Origin: Gammaproteobacteria bacterium
Lineage (GTDB): Bacteria > Pseudomonadota > Gammaproteobacteria > Pseudomonadales > Moraxellaceae
Direction: 5' to 3'
Length of the DNA stretch: 38,741 nucleotides
Assembly (NCBI GenBank): GCA_028868515.1
Contig: JAGWUI010000024.1
Location: 1-38,741 of the forward strand
Shown: positions 17,060 through 25,913 of the stretch, piece after piece
Layout: each line of letters starts with the position of its first letter
How positions within the stretch are numbered: the stretch's first letter is position 1
Notes under the pieces: generated by a model
Seen by the model: the letters and a program-made list of their open reading frames with translations, nothing else
The model's database searches: none
What the model was told of the DNA's origin: nothing
Made by a program: the position numbers and the translations under genes

Positions 17060-18535
17060 TTATTCACCACGACGCCATGTCGTACCGTTTTTACTATCTT
17101 CAAGTACCACACCTGCTTCTAATAAGTCTTTACGGATTTGATCAGCCAAAGCAAAATCTTTTGCAGCCTTAGCATTTTGACGTGCTTCGATTTGCTGTTC
17201 GATTTGTTCTGCTGTTAATCCCTGTCCTGCATCGGCTTCGCCTTGTAGGAATTCCACAGGATTACTTTGTAATAAGCCTAAAACTGCACCAAGCTTTTGC
17301 AAAGCACCAGTAAGACCAAGTGCCTGTGCACGTTCTTCGGGAGATTCAAGTCGTAGTACACGATTGATTTCACGTGTTAACTCAAACAAGGTCGCTATTG
17401 CTTCTGGCGTATTAAAATCATCATTCATCGCAGCATTAAAACGCGCTTCAATACTTGCTACTAAAGCTTTATTTTGCTCATTTAGCACCACAATTGTTTC
17501 ATGTAACTCATTCACTGCTTTTAAAGTCTGATAAAAACGTGAGAGTGCTTGCTTTGCATCTTTAAGCGCGCTATCTGAGAAATTTAATGGGCTACGATAA
17601 TGACTTCCTACAATAAAATAGCGGATCACTTCTGGCGCAAACTGTTGCATCACATCACGAATCGTAAAGAAATTGCCTAGCGACTTAGACATTTTCTCAC
17701 CATCGACATTCACAAACCCAACATGCAGCCATGTGTTGACATAAGTTTCACCTGTTGCCGCTTCACTTTGTGCAATTTCATTTTCATGATGCGGAAATAG
17801 CAAATCACCACCACCACCATGAATATCAAAATGATTCCCTAAATTACAGGTCGACATTGCAGAACATTCAATATGCCAACCTGGACGACCTGTTCCCCAC
17901 GGTGATTCCCATGCTGGCTCATTCGGCTTGGCTAATTTCCACAAGACAAAATCAGAGGGATTTTTCTTATCTGAATCGACATCGACACGCGCGCCAGCCT
18001 GCAAGTCATCCTGCGCACGACCTGATAAACGTCCATATTGTGGGAAAGAGTTTACCGAGTAATAAACATCACCATCTTCTACAGCATAAGCATGATTCTT
18101 CTTGATCAGCGTACCAATCATGCCCTGCATCTCATCAATGTACTCGGTGGCAAGCGGTGACAAATCTGGACGTGCGCAACCTAAACGATCCGCATCTTCG
18201 TTCATTGCATCAATGAAACGCTTCGTTAACGACTGAATCGACTCCTTGTTTTCATTGGCGCGCGCAATAATTTTGTCGTCAATATCAGTGATATTACGCA
18301 CATACTTCACTTGCCAGCCCTGTGAGCGTAAAAAACGCACCATGTAATCAAATGACACCATGACACGCGCATGTCCAATATGACAATAGTCATAAACGGT
18401 CATCCCACACACATATAGTCCGATCTGTCCTGCAACACGCGGCACAAAGATTTCTTTGCGACGAGTTTCTGAGTTATGCAGAGAGAGTGAACTCAATGAC
18501 GAACTTGATGCGGTGTTCTGAGATTCGTATGACAT
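17060..18535 (-). CDS. cysS: Cysteinyl-tRNA synthetase
   Basis: 491 aa; AAAGGA 6 nt upstream supports this start. It has a Ser-rich N-terminal extension of about 15 residues relative to E. coli CysS. The HIGH motif is at 52-55 (CHIGHARV) and KMSKS at 281-285. The zinc ligands C43, C224, H249 and E253 are all present and in register with the E. coli set. The C-terminal anticodon-binding helical domain ends with [16 protein letters not shown], the usual class terminus. It charges tRNA-Cys in the cytosol. The gene is monocistronic, and its 3' flank (16872-17059) shows nothing. Confidence 0.96.
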   Translation of the reverse strand: MSYESQNTASSSSLSSLSLHNSETRRKEIFVPRVAGQIGLYVCGMTVYDYCHIGHARVMVSFDYMVRFLRSQGWQVKYVRNITDIDDKIIARANENKESIQSLTKRFIDAMNEDADRLGCARPDLSPLATEYIDEMQGMIGTLIKKNHAYAVEDGDVYYSVNSFPQYGRLSGRAQDDLQAGARVDVDSDKKNPSDFVLWKLAKPNEPAWESPWGTGRPGWHIECSAMSTCNLGNHFDIHGGGGDLLFPHHENEIAQSEAATGETYVNTWLHVGFVNVDGEKMSKSLGNFFTIRDVMQQFAPEVIRYFIVGSHYRSPLNFSDSALKDAKQALSRFYQTLKAVNELHETIVVLNEQNKALVASIEARFNAAMNDDFNTPEAIATLFELTREINRVLRLESPEERAQALGLTGALQKLGAVLGLLQSNPVEFLQGEADAGQGLTAEQIEQQIEARQNAKAAKDFALADQIRKDLLEAGVVLEDSKNGTTWRRGE

Positions 18536-18850
18536 GAAGCATCCTTTAACAACAGGCTAATGAAAATAGACAAAATGAAAAGTGAGGCATTATATGATAA
18601 GAGTCTAAGCCTAGCGCGATAAATTAACACAAGATGTGAATTAGCAGCATACCTTCAATCTTTGACGAGAGATATTCGCGGATTTTTAAAAAGAATTATT
18701 GATGAATCAACAGTCAAGAATCGATTACAAAAGCAACTGTTATACACCAAATCACTGTAGAATCACTTTGCGTTCGCTTTGTGCTTTTTGTCATAATGCA
18801 CCATCTTTATACCAATATATTGGAAGTTGTTCATCAACTTGGATCACTCA
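18536..18850. promoter_or_regulatory. Divergent intergenic region between cysS and kdsD
   Basis: These 315 bp without a gene must carry the promoters for cysS (minus) and the kds-lpt block (plus). One plus-strand candidate is TTGACG at 18662-18667, a 17-bp spacer and TTTAAA at 18685-18690. The -10 is weak (4 of 6), so this is tentative. No riboswitch or T-box is apparent. Confidence 0.3.
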
Positions 18851-19852
18851 ATGCCTACTACACCCATTCAGCTTACGCCAAACCGTTTACTGACTTCTGC
18901 CTTGGCAACCATTGCAACAGAACAACATGCGCTTGATGTTTTAAAAGGCGAATTAGATCATCGCTTTGAAGATGCATGCCGCCTGCTCCTTGCATGTAAA
19001 GGTAAGGTTGTCGTCACGGGTATGGGTAAATCTGGGCATATTGGACGTAAAATTGCAGCAACCTTTGCATCAACAGGAACGCCTGCCTTTTTTATGCATC
19101 CTGGAGAAGCCAGTCATGGTGACTTGGGAATGCTGACCAAAGATGATGTATTGATTGCGATTTCTAATTCTGGTGAAAGCAGTGAAATTCTGACGTTATT
19201 GCCCGTCATTAAGCGTCATTTGATTCCTCTTATTACCATCACGAGTGGTCAAAACTCGACAATGGCACGTTTTGCAGATGTCGCGCTAACACTGGGTGAC
19301 AGTCCAGAAGCCTGCCCGCTTGGTCTTGCACCCACATCGAGTACAACGACGACATTAGTATTGGGTGATGCTTTGGCGGTTGCACTGTTAGACGTGCGTG
19401 GATTTACCGCAGATGATTTTGCGCTGTCTCATCCGGGCGGTGCATTAGGTCGTCGATTATTAACCCGTGTCACAGATATTATGCATGATGGCGACTTGAT
19501 TCCCATCGTTAAAGCTGGAACATCGCTCGCTGATTCATTACTTGAAATGACTCAAAAAGGTCTTGGCATGACCGCAATCGTAGATCAAAATCACAAACTG
19601 CTAGGGCTGTTTACTGATGGTGATTTACGTCGTGTGCTCAAACAGTCTGTATTGTCACATGATCTATTAAGCCAATCCATTGAACATTTAATGACTAAAA
19701 ATCCAATCACGGTTTCGCCGCAGATATTAGCTGCCGAAGCATTAGCGATCATGGAAAAACGTAAAATTAATAGCATCTTAGTTTTAGATAAAGAACAACA
19801 GCTCGTCGGCGCATTGAATATGCACGATCTTTTACAAGCAGGGGTTATGTAA
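18851..19852 (+). CDS. kdsD: Arabinose-5-phosphate isomerase KdsD
   Basis: 333 aa from ATGCCTACT, with GGA 7 nt upstream. The N-terminal SIS domain contains VVTGMGKSGHIGRKIAATFA, ASTGTPAFFMHPGEASHGDL and AISNSGES. Two C-terminal CBS domains follow (about 210-333; ITDIMHDGDLIPIV appears as VTDIMHDGDL, and later LMTKNPITVSPQI). It converts ribulose-5-phosphate to arabinose-5-phosphate, the first committed step to Kdo in lipopolysaccharide/LOS synthesis. kdsC begins directly at the next base after the stop, so the two are co-expressed. Confidence 0.95.
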   Translation: MPTTPIQLTPNRLLTSALATIATEQHALDVLKGELDHRFEDACRLLLACKGKVVVTGMGKSGHIGRKIAATFASTGTPAFFMHPGEASHGDLGMLTKDDVLIAISNSGESSEILTLLPVIKRHLIPLITITSGQNSTMARFADVALTLGDSPEACPLGLAPTSSTTTTLVLGDALAVALLDVRGFTADDFALSHPGGALGRRLLTRVTDIMHDGDLIPIVKAGTSLADSLLEMTQKGLGMTAIVDQNHKLLGLFTDGDLRRVLKQSVLSHDLLSQSIEHLMTKNPITVSPQILAAEALAIMEKRKINSILVLDKEQQLVGALNMHDLLQAGVM

Positions 19853-20422
19853 ATGGCATCGTATAGCGTACAAGAACGCGCAAGACAGATTCGTTTATTA
19901 GTTTTAGATGTTGATGGTATTTTAAGTGATGGTCGATTGACCTTTACCAATACCAGTGATGAACTCAAATCTTTCGACGTACAAGATGGTTTTGGCCTGA
20001 AATGTATTCAGGATGCAGGCATTCAAGTTGCGGTCATTACAGGGCGCTCAAGTTATATTGTCCATAATCGGATGCAAGCACTCGGCATTCCTCATATCAT
20101 CCAAGGTCGTGAAGATAAAGGCATTGCACTTCGTGAATTGTGCAATGAAATTGGCATTGATTTACAAGAAACGGCTTATATGGGTGATGATTGGCCAGAC
20201 TTAACTGCGCTGGGACTTGTCGGTTTAGCATTAACTGCGCCCAATGCACATGTTGAAGTGCGTAAACGCGTTCATTTAGTGACTCAAGCTCGCGGTGGTC
20301 AAGGCGCAGTCCGTGAAGTATGTGATCTACTACTTGTCGCACAAGGAAAATATGATGAGGTTCTAGCGCATTACACACGCGCATTCAACGAGAACTCCAT
20401 CCACGATAAGAGCAATCCATGA
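19853..20422 (+). CDS. kdsC: Kdo-8-phosphate phosphatase KdsC
   Basis: 189 aa. A HAD-superfamily C0 phosphatase with motif I DVDGILSDG (D19, D21), motif II ITGRSS, Lys in REDKG, and motif IV YMGDDWPDL. It removes the phosphate from Kdo-8-phosphate to give Kdo. The stop overlaps the lptC start by 4 nt (ATGA). It is a normal-length tetrameric-type KdsC without a cap domain. Confidence 0.95.
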   Translation: MASYSVQERARQIRLLVLDVDGILSDGRLTFTNTSDELKSFDVQDGFGLKCIQDAGIQVAVITGRSSYIVHNRMQALGIPHIIQGREDKGIALRELCNEIGIDLQETAYMGDDWPDLTALGLVGLALTAPNAHVEVRKRVHLVTQARGGQGAVREVCDLLLVAQGKYDEVLAHYTRAFNENSIHDKSNP

Positions 20423-20979
20423 GTACGAGTCGGCTCTACTTATTCGCGCTTATTTTTATAGGCGTTGCTGTGCTTTTTTACGCCTTAAATCGTGAAAAAG
20501 TAAAACCAGCTGTGGCAACTCACTCTGATATTGATTTTTCAGCTACAACGATTGTCGCCACTCAAACCGATGATCAAGGTTTTGTTCAACGTACATTGAA
20601 TGCAGATACACTACGCCACTATCCTCAAGATAATCGGATGGAGTTAGATCGAATCACGAGCTTTCTCTATAAACAAGGTGTGCCTCAAACGACTCTCGTC
20701 GCAGATCATGCTGTCAGTTTGCAAAATAATGAAAAAGTGATACTCACGGGCAATGTACATGTGCAACAATTGGCGTCATACCAGCATGCAGCAACAGATC
20801 TTTATACAACGATATTAAATGGATACCCCAAAACCAAAATAATTGATACAGATCAAGTTGTGACAATCAAAAGTGCCCAATCTAATATTGTTTCACAAGG
20901 CGTTCGCGCTGACTTGAACTCAGGTCAATACGAACTTTTCAAACCCAAAGGAATTTATGTCGCGCCTCCGCGCCCATAA
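20419..20979 (+). CDS. lptC: LPS export protein LptC
   Basis: 186 aa. An N-terminal TM anchor (LYLFALIFIGVAVLFYAL) is followed by a periplasmic beta-jellyroll with alternating strands (NNEKVILTGNVHVQQLA and later IKSAQSNIVSQGVRADLNSG). These match the LptC/YrbK family. It is anchored in the inner membrane with LptBFG and passes LPS/LOS to LptA. It overlaps kdsC and precedes lptA by 24 bp. Confidence 0.93.
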   Translation: MSTSRLYLFALIFIGVAVLFYALNREKVKPAVATHSDIDFSATTIVATQTDDQGFVQRTLNADTLRHYPQDNRMELDRITSFLYKQGVPQTTLVADHAVSLQNNEKVILTGNVHVQQLASYQHAATDLYTTILNGYPKTKIIDTDQVVTIKSAQSNIVSQGVRADLNSGQYELFKPKGIYVAPPRP

Positions 20980-21003
20980 ATCAGTGTAACAAGGTTAATT
21001 ATT

Positions 21004-21588
21004 ATGGCTCGTATCTTACTCCCGCTTGTCAGTGCTTTATTGGTGGCAACATTGGCACCAATAGCGTATGCGCTCGATAGCGATCGTGATGCGCCAGTGC
21101 ACCTCGAAGCTGATCACGCAACCTATAATCAGCAAACAGGCGTAACCGTGTACACTGGAAACGTGATCGTCACGCAAGGCACGATTCGCTTAGAAGCAGA
21201 CAGTGTGATCGCAAATCTAGATGCAAATCGCACCATAAAAAATGTCACAGCCACGGGTAAACCCGCAAGATTCCAGCAGAAAGTCAGTCCAGATAAAGGC
21301 GTCGTTTATGGTGATGGCGATCAACTCTATTATGATGCAACGACATCACAGTTAACCCTGACAGGTCATGCACATCTCACCCAAGATGGCTCAAGTTTTA
21401 ATGGCAACACCCTTCGCTATGGCATGAAACAGGGTGATATTGAAGGCAATGGCAATACACAACAACGTGTGCAAATGGTCATTCCGCCTAGCGCAACACG
21501 CTCTGGTACGCCTACAAAGCTAACTCCTACTCCGAAGCCAGCCGTAGCACCAACGACAGTGCCTCAAACTACGCCTCAGCCCAAATAA
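21004..21588 (+). CDS. lptA: LPS transport periplasmic protein LptA
   Basis: 194 aa. A cleavable signal peptide (ILLPLVSALLVATLAPIAYA) is followed by the OstA-like beta-jellyroll: DAPVHLEADHATYNQQTGVT, VYTGNVIVTQGTIRLEADSV and GDGDQLYYDATTSQLTLTG. The C-terminus is a Pro/Thr-rich tail of about 30 residues, which is usual in this family. It forms the periplasmic bridge of the Lpt machine between LptC and LptD. Confidence 0.93.
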   Translation: MARILLPLVSALLVATLAPIAYALDSDRDAPVHLEADHATYNQQTGVTVYTGNVIVTQGTIRLEADSVIANLDANRTIKNVTATGKPARFQQKVSPDKGVVYGDGDQLYYDATTSQLTLTGHAHLTQDGSSFNGNTLRYGMKQGDIEGNGNTQQRVQMVIPPSATRSGTPTKLTPTPKPAVAPTTVPQTTPQPK

Positions 21589-21591
21589 CAC

Positions 21592-21614
21592 AGCATGAAA
21601 TATACTTTCATGCT
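21592..21614 (+). other. Perfect hairpin between lptA and lptB
   Basis: AGCATGAAA pairs perfectly with TTTCATGCT around TATAC, four bases after the lptA stop codon. No T-tract follows, so it is not a standard terminator. It could be an RNA-processing or stability element that adjusts lptB relative to lptCA. Confidence 0.5.
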
Positions 21615-21633
21615 TAGATGATAGGTTCCAATA

Positions 21634-22392
21634 ATGCCTCAACAATCGTCAACTCAAATACCACATAAGGTTTTGACCATTGAAAATCTCGCAAAAACAT
21701 ACGACAAACGTCAAGTCGTAAGAGATGTATCATTCCAACTCACTAGTGGTCAGATTGTAGGATTACTTGGCCCCAATGGTGCAGGCAAAACAACCAGCTT
21801 TTATATGCTTGTTGGCTTGGTTCAAATGGATCATGGTCGTATCTTTTTAGATGACAAAGATCTTTCTCCACTGGCAATGCACGAACGTGCTCGACGTGGG
21901 ATTGGCTATTTGCCACAAGAGCCGTCTATTTTTAGGAAGTTATCCATCGCTGATAACATCATGGCAATCCTTGAAACACGCACAGATCTCAACAAAGCTC
22001 AAAAAAATGCCAAGCTAGAATTATTGCTGGAAGAATTCCAAATTACCCATATTCGTAAATCACTCGGAATGAGCGTTTCTGGTGGTGAGCGTCGACGTGC
22101 AGAAATTGCACGCGCACTCGCGCTAGATCCAACATTTATCTTGCTGGATGAGCCTTTTGCTGGGGTTGATCCGATTTCTGTCGCCGAAATTAAGAAAATT
22201 ATTGAAGGTCTAAAATGTCGTGGTATCGGCGTGCTCATTACTGACCACAATGTCCGTGAAACACTCGCCATTTGCGAAAAAGCTTATATTGTTAGCGAAG
22301 GTGCCGTGATTGCCGAAGGCACTCCTGATGAAGTTCTTGCCAATGAATTAGTTCGCCAAGTTTATTTGGGTGATGATTTTAGGTTAGTTTGA
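21634..22392 (+). CDS. lptB: LPS export ABC ATPase LptB
   Basis: 252 aa. A full nucleotide-binding domain with Walker [10 protein letters not shown] (46-54), Q-loop in [13 protein letters not shown], signature [14 protein letters not shown], Walker [14 protein letters not shown] and switch His in ITDHNVRET. The C-terminus [10 protein letters not shown] is characteristic of LptB. It powers LPS extraction by LptFG from the inner membrane. The usual downstream rpoN of many gammaproteobacteria is absent here. Confidence 0.96.
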   Translation: MPQQSSTQIPHKVLTIENLAKTYDKRQVVRDVSFQLTSGQIVGLLGPNGAGKTTSFYMLVGLVQMDHGRIFLDDKDLSPLAMHERARRGIGYLPQEPSIFRKLSIADNIMAILETRTDLNKAQKNAKLELLLEEFQITHIRKSLGMSVSGGERRRAEIARALALDPTFILLDEPFAGVDPISVAEIKKIIEGLKCRGIGVLITDHNVRETLAICEKAYIVSEGAVIAEGTPDEVLANELVRQVYLGDDFRLV

Positions 22393-22541
22393 GCCATTTT
22401 TAATCTTTTTATTGAAAGATGTATGAAATCAAATATCAACACGCCAACACCTGATTAAACTTTTAATACAGGAAGATTTGTGACATCTGTTATTGTTCCA
22501 TCATGCTTTTTCAAATGGGCTTTTCAAATATGGACACTAAT

Positions 22542-23363
22542 ATGATGCACTCTCTTAAAACTACGACTCTTTTTCAAAAAATTCAATTCGCAATCATTGC
22601 AGGCGGTCTTACACTCAGTTTTCCTGCTTTTGCAGACAACTCTGAAACAATCAACGCTGTGGGCCAATTTGCAAGTGCGATGGGTGCTCAAGGTGGTACT
22701 CATGCAGATACCTATAACCAAATCGGACAAATTGCAACTGCAATGAGTGGTCAACAAAATGCCGCAGCCACAAATAGCTCAACAAACTCACTAGGACAAG
22801 CAGCACAATATGCAAATGCGTTAGGACTGGGTGCAGGCTCGGCAAATGCCCCTCAAACAACCACACCAGTGCTGTATTCAGATAATGAACTGAAAGCAAT
22901 GGACTGTATGAATCTCGAGATCGCAAGTACTCGCCAGAATAACGCAATTACTCAAACTAAAAACAACGCAACAGATTTACTCGCTGCCGAAAAAGAAGCC
23001 TCTGGACAATCAAAAAGTAAAGCAAGCGCAGCCGCGGATATAGGCGCAATGCTACTCGCTCAACGCGGAGGTAAAACTGGTGAATATGCAAAAATGTATC
23101 AAGGTCTGCAAGGTGATCCAAATGCAACGAGTAATGCTCTAGATATTGAAATTAAAAATCTCACCAAAATGAATGAGCAAGCTTCAGAAATTAAAATTTA
23201 TCAAAAATATAAAAACTGCCCAGGTACAGCAGTCGCTGCTCCTCCAGTGGTACAACCTGCTCCAGTTGCGGTAACACCTGCTGCGACTGCTTCAACAACG
23301 ACCAAAAGTACAGCAGCAAAGAAAAAGACTAAAAAGAAAGTCGTTAAAAAATCTACAGACTAA
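22542..23363 (+). CDS. Secreted Ala/Gln/Asn-rich protein with Lys-rich tail
   Basis: About 273 aa from the ATG at 22542, 7 nt after GGA; in-frame ATGs at 22503, 22530 and 22545 are alternatives. A Sec signal peptide (FAIIAGGLTLSFPAFA, preceded by LFQKIQ) is followed by low-complexity repeats of AMGAQGG, IATAMSGQQN and QYANALGLGAG. A more ordered middle has LKAMDCMNLEIASTRQNNAI and ends near KYKNCP, giving two cysteines that could form a disulphide. The tail is Pro/Ala-rich, then KKKTKKKVVKK. The family is not recognised. A periplasmic or envelope role is inferred only from the signal peptide. Confidence 0.6.
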   Translation: MMHSLKTTTLFQKIQFAIIAGGLTLSFPAFADNSETINAVGQFASAMGAQGGTHADTYNQIGQIATAMSGQQNAAATNSSTNSLGQAAQYANALGLGAGSANAPQTTTPVLYSDNELKAMDCMNLEIASTRQNNAITQTKNNATDLLAAEKEASGQSKSKASAAADIGAMLLAQRGGKTGEYAKMYQGLQGDPNATSNALDIEIKNLTKMNEQASEIKIYQKYKNCPGTAVAAPPVVQPAPVAVTPAATASTTTKSTAAKKKTKKKVVKKSTD

Positions 23364-23399
23364 ACAAAACGTCTTATATCGTCAGTAAACTCAAAAACA

Positions 23400-23436
23400 A
23401 AAAAGGAAGGCATCAATGAGATGCCTTCCTTTTTTG
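23400..23436. terminator. Strong bidirectional terminator
   Basis: AAAGGAAGGCATC pairs perfectly with GATGCCTTCCTTT around AATGA, with a T-run on the plus strand and an A-run on the other side. It lies between the convergent secreted-protein and crotonase genes. Confidence 0.93.
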
Positions 23437-23464
23437 TATGAATGCTTTAATTCTTATAAATTGC

Positions 23465-24346
23465 TTATTGCCACCACGGATAGAAATTTGGCATTGATGA
23501 CGCTTTACCTGTAAACACAGCTTCACGCTTTTCCAAGAATGCATTCACGCCTTCTTTGCCATCAGCAATACTGGTATAAAACATCGCTAGTGAATCCACA
23601 TCATGCGCATCACGCGGATGTGGTGCAGCACTGTTACGATACATCATCTGGCGCATCAAGGCTGTTGCGATTGGAGATTTACCTTGAATCATTCGCTTCG
23701 CTAATGCTTGTGCTTCCGCAACCAATTGATCTGCTGGATAAACTGCTTTGATCAACCGCCCCGCTAGAGCCTCTTGTGCACCAAAAATCTCAGCGGTATA
23801 GACCCACTCTAACGCCTGTTGTATACCAACGATTCGAGGCAAAAACCAACTAGAACATGCTTCATTACAAATGCCTAATTTTCCAAAAACAAAACCCATT
23901 TTGGCTTTTTCAGATGCAAGGCGAATATCCATTGCTAAAGTCATCGTCAGACCAATACCAACCGCAGCACCATTAATCGCAGCAATCACAGGTTTTTTAC
24001 ACTCAAAAATTGATAACGTCACTCGCCCGCCAGTATCACGCACACCGTCTTTAATTTCTGGCTCTTCGCCCCGTTCTTGTAAATCTTTGAGTGTCGGCTG
24101 CAAACTTTCATCTAAACCAAATACATTCCCTTCGCGACTCAAATCCATCCCTGCACAAAATGCTCGCCCAGAACCAGTGACGACAATTGCGCCCACCGCA
24201 TCGTCATCATTCACTTTATTAAAAAAATGAACCAGCTCGTTCGCCATCTCAACCGTAAATGAGTTCATTTGATCAGGACGATTAAGTAATAACGTCAAAA
24301 CACCATCGGTTAGTGTTGTTTGTAAGGTGTTGTATTGATAGTCCAT
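23465..24346 (-). CDS. Crotonase / enoyl-CoA hydratase-isomerase family protein
   Basis: 293 aa with GAGGA just upstream of the ATG. The fold signatures are clear: RPDQMNSFTVEMANEL, first oxyanion segment GRAFCAGMDLS (61-70), second oxyanion loop AAINGAAVGIGLTMTLAMD and catalytic-region E162 in GICNEACSSWFLPR. Residues about 71-107 are a longer loop than in standard 260-aa hydratases. It probably acts on an acyl-CoA in fatty acid or aromatic degradation; the substrate is not readable. The gene is monocistronic and not next to other beta-oxidation genes. Confidence 0.88.
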   Translation of the reverse strand: MDYQYNTLQTTLTDGVLTLLLNRPDQMNSFTVEMANELVHFFNKVNDDDAVGAIVVTGSGRAFCAGMDLSREGNVFGLDESLQPTLKDLQERGEEPEIKDGVRDTGGRVTLSIFECKKPVIAAINGAAVGIGLTMTLAMDIRLASEKAKMGFVFGKLGICNEACSSWFLPRIVGIQQALEWVYTAEIFGAQEALAGRLIKAVYPADQLVAEAQALAKRMIQGKSPIATALMRQMMYRNSAAPHPRDAHDVDSLAMFYTSIADGKEGVNAFLEKREAVFTGKASSMPNFYPWWQ

Positions 24347-24692
24347 ATCGTCCTCTTAGGAAATTTTCTGCATGTAGAGATGGCATAAGGGTACATCATT
24401 TTCAAACCATAAAAATGCGTATTTTGATGGCTAATTTCGATCACACTTTTATGATTACGTGCTGACTATTATCCATTCCTTGAACTATATAGCACATTAA
24501 AAAAACATATTGTGATCAATAACTCAGTAGAACTTTGCTCACTTATACATCAACTATTGCAAGCGATTGAAGCCATACTGAAAATCGACCTGCTTCATAG
24601 GATGACCCTCCCAATCCTTTGCTATACAATCAGTTTGATTTAAATAGTCCACCTCAAAAAATACCCATGAAATTTGGCAGAACATTCACTCT
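24347..24692. promoter_or_regulatory. Divergent intergenic region between the crotonase gene and sbcD
   Basis: These 346 bp hold no convincing gene. A possible extended -10, TGCTATACAAT (24620-24630), lies about 65 bp before sbcD, without a good -35. No repeat or riboswitch stands out. Confidence 0.25.
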
Positions 24693-25913
24693 ATGAAAAT
24701 CATCCACACTTCCGACTGGCACCTTGGTCAACATTTCATGGGTAAAACAAGGCAAGCGGAACATCAGGCATTTCTTGCTTGGTTAATCGCACAAGTTGTC
24801 GAATATCAGGTTGATGCCGTGATCATCGCAGGGGATATTTTTGATACAGGCACGCCGCCCAGCTATGCGCGTGAGATGTACAACGAATTTATTGGTGATT
24901 TGCATGATGTGGGTGCAAAACTGGTAATTCTTGGCGGAAATCATGATTCGGTTGCCGTGTTGGGTGAAAGTAAAAATATATTGTCCCGTCTGAGTACAAT
25001 CGTGATTCCTTCAGTTGCAGAAACCATTGACCAGCAGCTTATCGTACTCGAAAATCGGCAAGGACAACCTGCGGCATTACTTTGTGGTATCCCTTTTATC
25101 CGCGCTCGAGATGTGATGCAGAGTGTGGCAGGTCAAAATGCTCAAGAAAAACAGCTGACCTTACAAGAAGCGATTCTTAATCATTATCAAAAACTTTTCC
25201 AACTTGCAGAAGCGAAGCGTTCAGAGCTTGGCTCGCCTCTACCGATCATCGCAACGGGTCATCTCACAACCGTGGGTGCGAGCGCGAGTGAATCCGTGAG
25301 GGAAATTTATGTTGGTTCATTAGAGGCTTTTCCTACCGCAGCTTTTCCGCCTGCTGATTACATCGCATTAGGCCATATTCATCGCCCGCAAAAAGTAGGC
25401 GGGCTTGACCATATCCGTTATTGCGGTTCCCCGATCCCACTGAGCTTTGACGAGATCGGTAAACCCAAAGAAGTTTTACTGGTGGAGTTGAATGAGCAAG
25501 GACTTAAAGAGATCACACCACTGCTTGTTCCTTGTTTCCAACCGCTTGTGACCATCAAAGGAAATCTTACTGAGCTAGAAAGGCAGATTGCTGAAGTCGC
25601 AAAATTAGGGACTCCTGCAACTCCTGTTTGGCTCGAAGTCACGGTCAAAGGCGATGATTATTTATCAGATCTACAACCGCGTATTGAGGCCATCTGCGAA
25701 CAATTTCCCGTTGAAGTGTTACGGATTCGACGTGACCGCAGTGAGAGTGTTGCACGTTTACAGGCATTTGATAAAGAAACTCTCAGTGAATTGACCACAT
25801 TAGATGTCTTTGAAAAGCGTCTCGCACAAGAAGAATTAGATCCAGAAACCCTCGAGCAGTTGCATGTCCGTTATCGCAGCGTGATTGAACGCTTGCATGG
25901 AGATGTGCAATGA
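24693..25913 (+). CDS. sbcD: Exonuclease subunit SbcD (Mre11-type)
   Basis: 406 aa. A calcineurin-like phosphoesterase domain with the metal-binding series: HTSDWHLGQHFMG, IIAGDIFDTGTPPS, ILGGNHDS, then IATGHLTTVG and ALGHIHRPQKV. A C-terminal SbcD capping domain follows. With SbcC it forms the ATP-dependent double-strand nuclease that opens hairpins and cleaves palindromic or protein-blocked ends. The stop codon overlaps the sbcC start (ATGA). No strong Shine-Dalgarno is visible before this start. Confidence 0.95.
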   Translation: MKIIHTSDWHLGQHFMGKTRQAEHQAFLAWLIAQVVEYQVDAVIIAGDIFDTGTPPSYAREMYNEFIGDLHDVGAKLVILGGNHDSVAVLGESKNILSRLSTIVIPSVAETIDQQLIVLENRQGQPAALLCGIPFIRARDVMQSVAGQNAQEKQLTLQEAILNHYQKLFQLAEAKRSELGSPLPIIATGHLTTVGASASESVREIYVGSLEAFPTAAFPPADYIALGHIHRPQKVGGLDHIRYCGSPIPLSFDEIGKPKEVLLVELNEQGLKEITPLLVPCFQPLVTIKGNLTELERQIAEVAKLGTPATPVWLEVTVKGDDYLSDLQPRIEAICEQFPVEVLRIRRDRSESVARLQAFDKETLSELTTLDVFEKRLAQEELDPETLEQLHVRYRSVIERLHGDVQ

